From assembly GCA_964437415.1 (NCBI GenBank), contig CAYTGN010000001.1, forward strand, positions 186,001 to 250,000: DNA of 64,000 nucleotides, read 5' to 3'. Made by a program: the position numbers and the translations under genes. How positions within the stretch are numbered: the stretch's first letter is position 1; the number at the start of each line of letters is the position of its first letter. Shown in pieces: positions 7,834 through 17,021 of the stretch. This DNA comes from CADEDV01 sp964437415. Its GTDB lineage: Bacteria > Bacteroidota > Bacteroidia > Chitinophagales > Chitinophagaceae. The notes beneath the pieces were generated by a model that ran no database searches, had not been told where the DNA came from, and was given only the letters and a program-made list of their open reading frames with translations.

Positions 7834-9261
7834 ATGACGAAACGGAAACCAACAGGATGGTTAGTAGCGGTGATGATGATAGGGATGCCTGCCATAGCTA
7901 TGGCACAGACAGGAACAGACACGACACAAAAACGCCATGCCTTTTCCATTCAACAGGCAGTTGACTACGCCATGAAAAATAATGTGCAGGTAAAAAATGC
8001 ATTGCTGGATGTGGAAATGCAGGAACAGGTGAACAGGGAAGTGACCTCCAATGCGTATCCCCGTATCAATGCCAGTCTTGGAACAACATATAATCCTAAT
8101 GTGGCCACACAGGTGCTGCCCAACTTTATTTCTCCTGCCACTTACCAGGTGCTGGTGGATGAGGGAGTGAGGGATGGCAATGGAAATCCTATTGTGAAGC
8201 CAGATGATTTTGGTTTCATCGCTGCACAGTTCGGTACCAAATATTCTGCTACAGCCGCCATCAGCCTCAGCCAGATATTGTTTGACGGGCAGGTGTTTGT
8301 AGGCTTGCAGGCAAGAGATGCCTCCATGCAATTCAGAAGAAAAGGCGCAGAAGTGACGGAAGAAATGATCCGTACCAATATCTACAAAGTGTATTACCAG
8401 TTGGTGGTGAGCAAAACACAGGTGGAACTGTTGGATGCCAATATCGCTTTGCTGGAAAAACTGGAGAAAGACACCCGTATCATTTATGAGAATGGGTTTG
8501 CAGAAAAATTAGACATTGATAAAGTGTCGGTACAACTGACTAATCTTCGCACAGAGAAGAACAGGGTGTTGAATAATATTTCCAATGGTTATTATGGTCT
8601 GAAAGTCCTGATCGGTATGCCCGTGGCAGATGAACTGGTGCTGACAGATACGATCAGCGAAGAGCAGATCAAAGAAGGTATTTTGGAAAACAGTGCCTAC
8701 AGCTATGATGACAGGAAAGAGTACCAGTATGCACAGATCGGCAAACAACTGAATGAGTTCAATATCCGCCGCTATAAACTGAGCCAGATACCAACGGTGA
8801 CACTCACTGGTCAGTATGCCAAAAATGCACAACGCAACAGGTGGAATTTTTTTGGGAAGGGCGACTGGTTCACCATTTCCAATATTAACCTGAACATCGG
8901 GATTCCCATTTTCAACGGGTTTTATACCAAATCAAAAATCCAGCAGGCGAGAATAGACCTTCAAAAAACAGAGAATGAGATCGAAGCGTTGAAACTTTCT
9001 ATTGACAACGAAGTAGGTACTGCTAAAAATAATTACAAGTCGGCTATTGCCAGGTTGGATTTTCAGAAAAGAAATATGGAACTGGCAGAAAATGTTTACC
9101 AGCAAACCAAAAAGAAATATGAAGTGGGCACCGGTTCGCAAACAGAGATCAACTCAGCGCAAACTGACCTGAAAGCAGCGCAGACCAATTACATCACTGC
9201 GCTGTATGATGCCATCATTGCCAAAGTAGATTTCCAGAAAGCAACCGGCAAACTGAAATAA
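7834..9261 (+). CDS. TolC-family outer-membrane efflux channel
   Basis: 475 residues with a signal peptide (cleavage near AIAMAQ, residue ~25). The two repeated outer-membrane-factor domains show long amphipathic helices (for example KAAQTNYITALYDAIIAKVDFQKATG at the C-terminus, shown only in part: ALYDAIIAKVDFQKATG) and the barrel segments TYNPNV and TGQYAKNAQ. It forms the trimeric outer-membrane exit duct of the tripartite pump encoded with the next two genes. The start is 3 bp after the regulator stop, implying translational coupling. Confidence 0.93.
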   Translation: MTKRKPTGWLVAVMMIGMPAIAMAQTGTDTTQKRHAFSIQQAVDYAMKNNVQVKNALLDVEMQEQVNREVTSNAYPRINASLGTTYNPNVATQVLPNFISPATYQVLVDEGVRDGNGNPIVKPDDFGFIAAQFGTKYSATAAISLSQILFDGQVFVGLQARDASMQFRRKGAEVTEEMIRTNIYKVYYQLVVSKTQVELLDANIALLEKLEKDTRIIYENGFAEKLDIDKVSVQLTNLRTEKNRVLNNISNGYYGLKVLIGMPVADELVLTDTISEEQIKEGILENSAYSYDDRKEYQYAQIGKQLNEFNIRRYKLSQIPTVTLTGQYAKNAQRNRWNFFGKGDWFTISNINLNIGIPIFNGFYTKSKIQQARIDLQKTENEIEALKLSIDNEVGTAKNNYKSAIARLDFQKRNMELAENVYQQTKKKYEVGTGSQTEINSAQTDLKAAQTNYITALYDAIIAKVDFQKATGKLK

Positions 9262-9284
9262 TTAATACGATCAAATCAACAACC

Positions 9285-10520
9285 ATGACCTCTAAAACAA
9301 ACTATATGCAACAAATTCTGAAAATAACCGCAGCTGCTTCTTTGGCCCTTGCGCTGCTGGCTTGTGGCGCAGGTGCAAATGATAAAAATCCGGACTTGGG
9401 TAAGCTTAAAACCAAACTAGAGAAATTGAAAGGTGAAAAGAAAGGACTGGATGAGCAGATCCGCCAGTTGGAAGACCAACTGGATAAACTGGACCCTGAA
9501 GCAGCGGCAATGAAAGCTAAACTGGTGACACTGCAAACCATCGGCACAGACAGCTTCAGCCACTTTATTGACCTGCAGGGAAAGATAGAAGCTGAAAATG
9601 TGGTGCATGTATCACCAAAGGGTATGGGAGGAGTGGTGAAAGCCATCTATGTGAAAACAGGCAGCAAAGTAGGCAAGGGACAATTGCTGATGAAACTGGA
9701 TGATGCCCTGGCCCGGCAAAGCCTCGCATCGGCACAACAGCAGGTGAATACCCTGAAAACAAGAGCAGACCAGGCGCAAACTGTTTATGAGCGTTACCAA
9801 AGTTTGTGGAAGCAAAACATTGGTGCAGAGATCAATGTCATCAATGCCAAAGCTGATGTGGATGCGCTTAAAAGCCAGGTAGCAGCCGCTGAAGCAGGTG
9901 TGAGAATGGCGCAAGAACAGGTGAACCAGTCCAATGTGTATGCAGAGATCGGCGGAGTGGTGGATGCAGTGAATATTAAAATAGGAGAATTTTTCTCGCC
10001 ACAAAGTGCAGCCATGGCAGGTATCCGTATTGTGAACACTGGTACATTGAAAGTGGTGGTGAATGTGCCGGAGAATTACAGCAGCCGTATCAAAGAAGGA
10101 ACAACATTGCAACTCACACTTCCTGAATCTGACAATAAGATCATTGTTACCAAAGTGAATGTGGTGGGAAAATTCATTGACCCTATCAACCGTTCTTTTA
10201 TCGTGGAAGGAAAAGTGCCGGCTGACAAAGACCTGCGGGCCAACCAGATCGCCAGTGTGCAGATCAGGGACTACAGCATGGCCAATGTGATCACGGTGCC
10301 GGTGAACGTGGTGCAAACGGATGAAAAAGGCAAGTATGTTTTTGTGGCTGAAAAGAATGCTGAAAAATTAGTAGTGCGGAAGAAGATGGTGGATGTCGGA
10401 GAAGTGTACAATGGCCTGGCAGAAATAAAGAATGGCTTAAGTGCCGGTCAGCAGATTATTACCGAAGGATATCAATCAACTTATGAAGGACAGGTGGTAA
10501 CCACAGGCAAACAAAAGTAA
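9285..10520 (+). CDS. RND efflux periplasmic adaptor (membrane fusion protein), lipoprotein
   Basis: 411 residues. The signal sequence ends in the lipobox LALLAC (Cys ~27), so it is probably lipid-anchored to the inner membrane; the ATG at 9306 is an equally good start. A charged coiled coil (residues ~36-70) precedes the lipoyl half-motif GKIEAENVVHVSPKGMGG and VYVKTGSKVGKGQLLMKLDD, then an alpha-hairpin (~140-215) and beta-barrel/MP domains. It bridges the RND pump and TolC channel. The extra N-terminal coiled coil before the lipoyl domain is longer than in AcrA and is common in Bacteroidota adaptors. Confidence 0.92.
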   Translation: MTSKTNYMQQILKITAAASLALALLACGAGANDKNPDLGKLKTKLEKLKGEKKGLDEQIRQLEDQLDKLDPEAAAMKAKLVTLQTIGTDSFSHFIDLQGKIEAENVVHVSPKGMGGVVKAIYVKTGSKVGKGQLLMKLDDALARQSLASAQQQVNTLKTRADQAQTVYERYQSLWKQNIGAEINVINAKADVDALKSQVAAAEAGVRMAQEQVNQSNVYAEIGGVVDAVNIKIGEFFSPQSAAMAGIRIVNTGTLKVVVNVPENYSSRIKEGTTLQLTLPESDNKIIVTKVNVVGKFIDPINRSFIVEGKVPADKDLRANQIASVQIRDYSMANVITVPVNVVQTDEKGKYVFVAEKNAEKLVVRKKMVDVGEVYNGLAEIKNGLSAGQQIITEGYQSTYEGQVVTTGKQK

Positions 10521-10633
10521 AAGAGAGAGAAGCATATTCAAATACAAGTATAAGTGAGTGTCCGGCTGTGGACTGCTGTCTGCATCCGGGTGAGGGAGCA
10601 ACATAAACCAATTGACGAGTAAAACACTGTTAC

Positions 10634-13600
10634 ATGAAAATTTTAGAAGGAGCAGCCAAAAAATTCAAGCAATTCGGTCCCACCAGCTGGGCGGTGGATA
10701 ACCGGACGGCTGTTTATATCATAGCGATCATGATCTCTGTTTATGGGCTCATGAAGTTTAACAGCTTGCCCAAAGAGCAGTTCCCGGACATCGTGGTGCC
10801 TACCATTTCCATTGCTACGGTGCATGTGGGCAACTCTCCAAAGGATATTGAGAACCTCGTGACAAGACCGATAGAGAAACAACTGAAATCCATCAGCGGC
10901 GCCAAACCCAAGAAGATACAGAGCACTTCACAAACGGATTACAGCCTGATCATTGTTGAGTTTGATACGGATATCAACACCGAGCTGGCCAAGCAAAAAG
11001 TGAAAGATGCGATTGATAAGGCAAAGGCCGACTTGCCAACTGATCTTACTCAGCAACCCGATGTGCAGGAGTTTGCATTCAGCGAAATGCCCATCATGTT
11101 TGTGAATGTGAGTGGTGATTATGATGGCATCAAACTGAAGGACTATGCAGATAAGATGCAGGACCGGTTTGAGGAGCTGACGGAAATTTCAAGGGCAGAG
11201 ATAATTGGTGCACCAGAAAGGGAAATACAGGTGAACATGGATCCCTACAAAATGACAGCAGCCCGTATAAGTTTCAATGATGTTGAAAATGCCATTGCGA
11301 GGGAGAATACAGACATCACGGGTGGTTTGCTCGAAGTGGGCAATATGAAAAGGACACTCCGCATTAAAGGACAGTTTGCTACGGTGCAGGATATGGAAAG
11401 TATTGTGGTGCGCAGCAGTGCACAGGGCGGAACTGTTTACCTGAGGGATATAGCTGAACTAAAAGACACCATCCGGGAAAAAGACAGCTATGCCCGTCTT
11501 GATGGAAAGAATGTGGTGACGCTTAACATTGTGAAAAGAGCCGGGGAAAACCTGATTGATGCAGCCGATAATATCAAGGCGGTGGTAAAAGAAATGCAGG
11601 AGAAAGAAGAAATTCCCCAAGACCTGAAAGTGGTGATCACCGGCGACCAGAGTAAGCAAACCAAAACCTCGTTTGATGAACTGATCAATACGATCATCAT
11701 TGGTTTTATCCTGGTTTTAATCATCCTGATGTTTTTCATGGGTGTCACCAATGCCTTCTTCGTGGCGCTGAGTGTCCCGCTGAGTGTATTTGTGGCATTT
11801 CTGTTTTTACCGGTGGCAGATGCCATCGTGGGCACAACTGTAACATTGAACTTTATTGTGCTGTTTGCGATGCTCTTCGGGCTGGGCATCATTGTGGATG
11901 ATGCGATAGTGGTGATAGAAAATACACACCGGATATATAATAACGGGAAAGTTCCCATTGTGCGAAGCGCCAAGGAAGCAGCGGGTGAAGTATTCATTCC
12001 TGTACTGGCAGGCACAGCCACCACATTGGCTCCTTTCTTCCCGCTGCTATTCTGGAAAGGGCTGATTGGCAAGTTCATGATCTACCTGCCCATCATTTTG
12101 ATCCTGACACTGGCAGCATCACTGATCGTGGCTTTCTTTTTTAACCCGGTGTTTGCAGTGAGTTTTATGAAACCCGAAGGCAAAGAATTTGAAAAGCCGA
12201 AGAAAGCTGTATTCAGGAGCAAATGGTTTATTGTATTTGTTATCGGCGGTTTGCTGCTGCACCTGGCCTCGCAGCATGGCCTGGCTAATTTTCTCTTATT
12301 GCTGGCGATATTAATGGTGTTTAACAGTTATGTGCTGAAGGATACCATTCATCGTTTCCAGACAAGAGCTTTACCAAAACTAATGAGTAGTTATGAAAAC
12401 CTGCTTCGATGGGTGCTGAAAGGGAAAAGACCGGTGTGGGCATTCATTTCTCTGTTCGGTATATTTATCGTTGCCTTAGGCCTGCTGATGGCAAGTATCA
12501 GCATTGGCCGGACCAAGTCCACTTTTTTCCCCAGTGGCGATCCCAACTTTGTGTATGTGTACCTGAAATTGCCTGCGGGCACTGATGTAAAATATACCGA
12601 CAGTGTGACGACAGAATTAGAGCGGAGGGTTTATACTGTTTTGGAAAATGAAAAGCCGGGAGAGGAAGGCAGCATTGTAGAAAGTGTGATCACCAATGTG
12701 GCGGTCAGCGCCAACAACCCGAGGGATAATAACCGTAGTGTGCAGCCGAATCTGGGAAGGATCCAGGTTTCTTTTGTAGAGTTTGAAAAGAGGCACGGCA
12801 AAAGCACAGCGCCGATCAAGGAGGCTATCCGCGAAGCAGTGCAGGGTATCCCCGGCGCCAGCATCGAAGTGGCGCAGGAAGATGGCGGCCCTCCCACTGA
12901 TCCCCCGGTGAACATCGAGGTGGCCGGAGATAATTTTGAAAGCATTGCTGCTGTTGCCACCGATCTGTTCAACTTTTTAGACACCAACCGGGTGAACGGG
13001 ATAGAAAACCTGCAGCCGGATGTGGACCTTAAGAATCCCGAGATCAGCATACAGGTGAATCGTCAAAGAGCTATGCTTGAAGGTATTTCCACCGGCCAGG
13101 TGGGCATGGAGATCAGAACGGCTTTATTTGGAAAGGAAATCAGCAAACTGAAAGATGGGGAAGATGAATACAAAATTCAGTTGCGCTATAATGATATAAA
13201 GCGCAACAGCATCACCAACCTGATGAATATGCGGATCACTTTCATGGATATGAACACCATGCAGGTGAAATCCATACCACTGAGCGCCGTGGCCACAGTT
13301 GATTATACTACCAGCACCGGCGCCATCAAACGTAAAAACCTGAAACGAACGATACAACTGCAAGGCAATGTGTTGGATCCCACGATGGTGACGCCTATCA
13401 ATGCAGAGCTGAAATCACTGATAGATGATTTTAAAGACAAAGTGAAAATCCCTGCCGATGTGACGATCAAGCAAAGCGGGCAAAGCGACCAGGAAAAGGA
13501 AACGAATGACTTTTTAGGCCTTGCCTTTTTGATCGCCGTAGGGTTAATATTCCTGATTCTCGTGTTGCAGTTCAACTCGATGAGTAAACCCTTTATTGTA

Positions 13601-14203
13601 ATCACAGAGATTTTCTTCTCCATCATCGGGGTGTTGCTTGGTTATGCGTTGACCGGTATGACAATTGCCACCATCATGTTGCTGGTGGGTATTGTGGGTC
13701 TTGCCGGTATTGTAATCAAGAATGGTATCCTTATCATTGAATTTACAGACGAGCTGCGGGGACGGGGCATGCGGACAAGAGAAGCTGCCATCCAGGCGGG
13801 CAAGATCAGGATCATCCCGGTGTTGCTGACAGCAGTGGCCACCATTCTGGGCTTGTTGCCTTTGGCCGTTGGTTTTAATATTGATTTTGCCGGGTTGTTT
13901 AGTCACCTGCGCCCCAATATTTTCTTTGGCGGCGACAGCGTGGTGTTCTGGGGACCGCTCAGCTGGACCATCATTTTCGGACTAATGTTCTCTTTCTTCC
14001 TCACCCTGGTGATGGTGCCCAGCATGTACCTGATCGCTGAAAGACTGAAGCGGCCAATGGAAAGATTTTACGGAACCCGGTTCATCGCCATACTCGGATT
14101 CCTCGGACCCCTGTTCTTTATCTTCGTGGGAATCATGTTCTTAGTGAGAAGGATCCAGGGCAAAAAGGTGTGGATGGGAGTTCCTTTCCGCAAAGCAGCA
14201 TAA
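10634..14203 (+). CDS. RND-family efflux permease (HAE1/AcrB-like)
   Basis: 1189 residues, about 140 longer than E. coli AcrB. The proton-relay motif GIIVDDAIVVIENTHR (~residue 418) and GIVIKNGILIIEF (~1032) are present, as are the two large periplasmic loops (residues ~45-340 and ~630-960). The extra length lies in a hydrophobic insertion (~520-600, LLLHLASQHGLANFLLLLAI) and an added C-terminal helix (GFLGPLFFIFVGIMFLV). Such insertions recur in Bacteroidota pumps. It uses the proton gradient to expel drugs or other amphiphiles from the periplasm. The 113-bp gap from the adaptor stop holds no obvious terminator, so all four genes are one operon. Confidence 0.94.
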   Translation: MKILEGAAKKFKQFGPTSWAVDNRTAVYIIAIMISVYGLMKFNSLPKEQFPDIVVPTISIATVHVGNSPKDIENLVTRPIEKQLKSISGAKPKKIQSTSQTDYSLIIVEFDTDINTELAKQKVKDAIDKAKADLPTDLTQQPDVQEFAFSEMPIMFVNVSGDYDGIKLKDYADKMQDRFEELTEISRAEIIGAPEREIQVNMDPYKMTAARISFNDVENAIARENTDITGGLLEVGNMKRTLRIKGQFATVQDMESIVVRSSAQGGTVYLRDIAELKDTIREKDSYARLDGKNVVTLNIVKRAGENLIDAADNIKAVVKEMQEKEEIPQDLKVVITGDQSKQTKTSFDELINTIIIGFILVLIILMFFMGVTNAFFVALSVPLSVFVAFLFLPVADAIVGTTVTLNFIVLFAMLFGLGIIVDDAIVVIENTHRIYNNGKVPIVRSAKEAAGEVFIPVLAGTATTLAPFFPLLFWKGLIGKFMIYLPIILILTLAASLIVAFFFNPVFAVSFMKPEGKEFEKPKKAVFRSKWFIVFVIGGLLLHLASQHGLANFLLLLAILMVFNSYVLKDTIHRFQTRALPKLMSSYENLLRWVLKGKRPVWAFISLFGIFIVALGLLMASISIGRTKSTFFPSGDPNFVYVYLKLPAGTDVKYTDSVTTELERRVYTVLENEKPGEEGSIVESVITNVAVSANNPRDNNRSVQPNLGRIQVSFVEFEKRHGKSTAPIKEAIREAVQGIPGASIEVAQEDGGPPTDPPVNIEVAGDNFESIAAVATDLFNFLDTNRVNGIENLQPDVDLKNPEISIQVNRQRAMLEGISTGQVGMEIRTALFGKEISKLKDGEDEYKIQLRYNDIKRNSITNLMNMRITFMDMNTMQVKSIPLSAVATVDYTTSTGAIKRKNLKRTIQLQGNVLDPTMVTPINAELKSLIDDFKDKVKIPADVTIKQSGQSDQEKETNDFLGLAFLIAVGLIFLILVLQFNSMSKPFIVITEIFFSIIGVLLGYALTGMTIATIMLLVGIVGLAGIVIKNGILIIEFTDELRGRGMRTREAAIQAGKIRIIPVLLTAVATILGLLPLAVGFNIDFAGLFSHLRPNIFFGGDSVVFWGPLSWTIIFGLMFSFFLTLVMVPSMYLIAERLKRPMERFYGTRFIAILGFLGPLFFIFVGIMFLVRRIQGKKVWMGVPFRKAA

Positions 14204-14284
14204 CGGAACTGGCTGTTGTCTTATTAACGCAACCAAATGTTCTATACACGTCCTGCTTGCTTACAATGTGGTTTTGGTTTGGTG

Positions 14285-14321
14285 AAAAAAGAGTCCCGGT
14301 TTTTGGCTGGGACTCTTTTTT
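14285..14321. terminator. Terminator of the efflux operon
   Basis: AAAAAGAGTCCC (14286-14297) pairs with GGGACTCTTTTT (14309-14320) around an 11-nt loop, with T-runs on either strand. It closes the plus-strand efflux operon 82 bp past its stop and would also serve as a minus-strand terminator for the converging restriction genes. Confidence 0.85.
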
Positions 14322-14380
14322 ATCTGAGCATTTCGTCCGGGAATTTTTAAGGGAATCACTTTATTTTTGTCATTAACAGC

Positions 14381-14424
14381 GCCGGAGATAGCATTTCCGG
14401 CCCGACGCTCCGGTAACGGAGCGT
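14381..14424. repeat. Two tandem GC-rich hairpins at the end of the restriction locus
   Basis: GCCGGA (14381-14386) / TCCGGC (14396-14401) is immediately followed by ACGCTCCG (14405-14412) / CGGAGCGT (14417-14424) with a GTAA loop. There is no T-run directly after either on the minus strand, so this is not a standard terminator for res. It may be a palindromic repeat element marking the boundary of the accessory region. Confidence 0.5.
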
Positions 14425-14449
14425 TTCACTTTTAAAAATTTTTTTCGGT

Positions 14450-17020
14450 TTAATCAAATAGTGTAGGGGGATTAATTACAGCCTGGAGCTCTTCAAAATT
14501 ATCCGGATGTAGTTTCTCAAACTCCTTTTGGGGTACTTTTAGGTACCTCCAGTTTTCTTTTGTTAATGAAGAAGCTGCAGCACACCAGTTAATAGCGGCA
14601 TTGTCTTTTAGTTTTACCTCGACATCCTCTCTGCCTTTGGTTTCTATGATCCATTTTGTTTCATCTTCAGTAACGGCAACAAAATCTGGATAATAGTTTC
14701 TGATGTTGGCCAAAGTATCGGTATACTGAATACAAAACCCGAAGGGCTCAGGAATTTTTGAAAAGGCAGTAATATCACCCGATTTTTCTAAAAACCTAGC
14801 AAACTCATATTCAAATTCGTTGTCACAGGCAACGTAATTGAATACTGATTTCTTTGCCTCTAATATTTTCTTTGATGTCGGGTAGGCAGGTGTGGAAGAA
14901 AGAAACCGCTCTGCTGACAACAGTTCAGGCTCTTTATGTTCAATTACAATCTCTCTGAGCAGTTTCTCAAATTCCTTAGTTACTACAAAACTCGCCACAT
15001 TGCTACCCATCGCAAGGATAACATTCTTATCTGTAAGATCAACAGTTTGCCCAAATGCCTTTCTTTCAAAAAACTCCCTGATTTTTGGAGCCAACACAGC
15101 AAACTGCGAAGGCATTTTAATATTCTGTGCAATACGGCGGGCATAGTATCCAACTACTTCTTCTGCCGTTTGTGCCGGAGGAATCGAATATTCCCTTTCC
15201 AATAATTTTTCATCGGTTAAAATATCCCTGCCTTCGTAAATAAACGTCTTGGTTTCTTCAATCTCTTTTCCTTTCAGCGGAAGCCTGTTTATATTAAATC
15301 TCATTACATCAATAGCATTGATTTCCTCTGCTAATGACCTTTTTCTGCCAAGAATGGGTGAAATATTCGGTATACTTATATCAAATTCCTTTTTCTCTTC
15401 AACAGCCTGTACGGTTATAATTTTTAATTTGTCCTTACCAATCTGGAAAGTATCGAACTTTAAATCCTCCAGTTTTTCAAGGTCATCTACAAATTCCATA
15501 AAAGCCTTGTTGCCGATAATATCTACCCGTTCGGTATAACTATCAACCATGTTCCTGAACATTAGCCGCAAGCCTCGGCCAATTGTTTGTTCCGGCAAAA
15601 TATTCGCTTTGGCTGTGTAGGGTCTTAATCCAACTACGACGGTTACATTCTGCACATCCCATCCTTCCCGCAACATCAGCACAGATACAATTGCATTCAC
15701 AGGGCTTTTGTCATCGTCAACATCCCTGGCTGTTTTCCTTGCTTTATCCAAATCCTTTTTTGATATTTCTCCTTTTGTGTCTGTGTGAATGATCAGCAGT
15801 TTTTCACCGCCAAAACTTTCCGGGTATTTGGTTTTGAGCCATTCACCAATATCATCTGCTTCTTCAGTATTGTTCATCATCACAAAAAGTATTGGTTTTT
15901 TCTTTAACGGCTCTAACTGCTCATTGTACTCTTTCCATCGTTCAACACCCGCTGTTAGGAATCCCCGGTAACGGACACTGGCTGTATTAGATTTGGCTTC
16001 TTCAATTTTTGAAATGCCTTTTATCGGTCTTTTTACAATCCTGTCAAGAATTGCCTGTTTTAACGGGTAATCAAAGACCGTCCAGGCAAAGAGTGAACCC
16101 TTGCTATACCGGGGCGTGGCAGAAACATCCAATTGCATAGCCATTGGCCTTACATCATGCAGGCGACGGATAAATTTATTCCATTCACTTTCTTCATCGT
16201 GGGTATGATGGGCTTCATCATTCAGCACCATTAGCAGCCCTTCTCTTTTGGAAATACGGTCATTAAAATCTGACACTTCTGTTTTTGAAGCAGGTGGCAA
16301 AGAACCCAGCATAGCCGTCATTATATCCGGCTCTTTTTCTGCTGACCTATTCCCCCTTTCATAAAACTGCTGGATATTGGTAAGATATAAAGCTCCTTCA
16401 CTGTTTGTTCTTTCTGTATCGCCCCGCATATAATACTCCATTTCCCACCACCATTGAAAATGTTTTGGTATCAGTGGGTCGGTGCGAAATATCCTGCCGC
16501 TCTCAAAATCAGACCGCAGCCGGTCAAAGACTATTACATTCGGGGCGAGCACCAGGAAATTCTTGGCATATTGTGTACTATCTTCTTTTACGGCGTTGGC
16601 AAACTGCCACACAATAGCCATCGCCATCACTTTTGTTTTGCCGCTTCCGGTAGCCATCTTTACACAATACCGGGCAAAATCATCGTATGGCGGCAGCCGA
16701 AGGTCTTTTGTATTAAAGGCATAGGTTTCCAGTAAGTCCTTCCTGCTCCGTATCTTTTTTACTTCATAGATATAAATAAGTGTTTCTATCGCTTCCCGTT
16801 GTGCTAAATGATAACGGAATGTTTGGCCATTTGACAGCACATGATCTGTATTAAACCAGAAGTTCAGCAGTTCCTTAGTTGTTTCCGTAATGCCTTTGTA
16901 TTTATCAGCCCGCCACGCCTTCACCGCTTCACGAATAGCTGGCACACAAGCAGCAGTACTCAACTGCTCTTGTATATAAAACAGGTCTTTTTGTTTTGTA
17001 TCGACTTTTCGTTTTGCCAC
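14450..17020 (-). CDS. Type III restriction endonuclease, Res subunit
   Basis: 856 residues. The protein shows a superfamily 2 helicase/translocase core: Walker A MATGSGKTK (residues 122-130), a DEAH-type box in VLNDEAHH (~267) and SAT motif LDVSATPRY. The C-terminal nuclease is PD-(D/E)XK: YYPDFVAV (~778) then WIIETKGRED (~790). With Mod it would cut DNA 25-27 bp from an asymmetric unmethylated site pair, a defence role. The gene starts 1 bp after the mod stop. Length is somewhat below EcoP15I Res (about 970) but all motifs are intact, so the enzyme looks functional. Confidence 0.92.
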   Translation of the reverse strand: MAKRKVDTKQKDLFYIQEQLSTAACVPAIREAVKAWRADKYKGITETTKELLNFWFNTDHVLSNGQTFRYHLAQREAIETLIYIYEVKKIRSRKDLLETYAFNTKDLRLPPYDDFARYCVKMATGSGKTKVMAMAIVWQFANAVKEDSTQYAKNFLVLAPNVIVFDRLRSDFESGRIFRTDPLIPKHFQWWWEMEYYMRGDTERTNSEGALYLTNIQQFYERGNRSAEKEPDIMTAMLGSLPPASKTEVSDFNDRISKREGLLMVLNDEAHHTHDEESEWNKFIRRLHDVRPMAMQLDVSATPRYSKGSLFAWTVFDYPLKQAILDRIVKRPIKGISKIEEAKSNTASVRYRGFLTAGVERWKEYNEQLEPLKKKPILFVMMNNTEEADDIGEWLKTKYPESFGGEKLLIIHTDTKGEISKKDLDKARKTARDVDDDKSPVNAIVSVLMLREGWDVQNVTVVVGLRPYTAKANILPEQTIGRGLRLMFRNMVDSYTERVDIIGNKAFMEFVDDLEKLEDLKFDTFQIGKDKLKIITVQAVEEKKEFDISIPNISPILGRKRSLAEEINAIDVMRFNINRLPLKGKEIEETKTFIYEGRDILTDEKLLEREYSIPPAQTAEEVVGYYARRIAQNIKMPSQFAVLAPKIREFFERKAFGQTVDLTDKNVILAMGSNVASFVVTKEFEKLLREIVIEHKEPELLSAERFLSSTPAYPTSKKILEAKKSVFNYVACDNEFEYEFARFLEKSGDITAFSKIPEPFGFCIQYTDTLANIRNYYPDFVAVTEDETKWIIETKGREDVEVKLKDNAAINWCAAASSLTKENWRYLKVPQKEFEKLHPDNFEELQAVINPPTLFD

Positions 17021-17021
17021 T

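Noticed and set aside
9612..10316. 234-codon minus-strand frame within the adaptor gene
   Set aside because: Antisense to the RND adaptor; His-rich, unnatural composition.
11488..12078. 196-codon minus-strand frame within the RND permease
   Set aside because: Antisense to the pump; no independent evidence of coding.
14381..14424. Terminator for res
   Set aside because: The hairpins are not followed by a T-run on the minus strand; the terminator at 14285-14321 is a better candidate.
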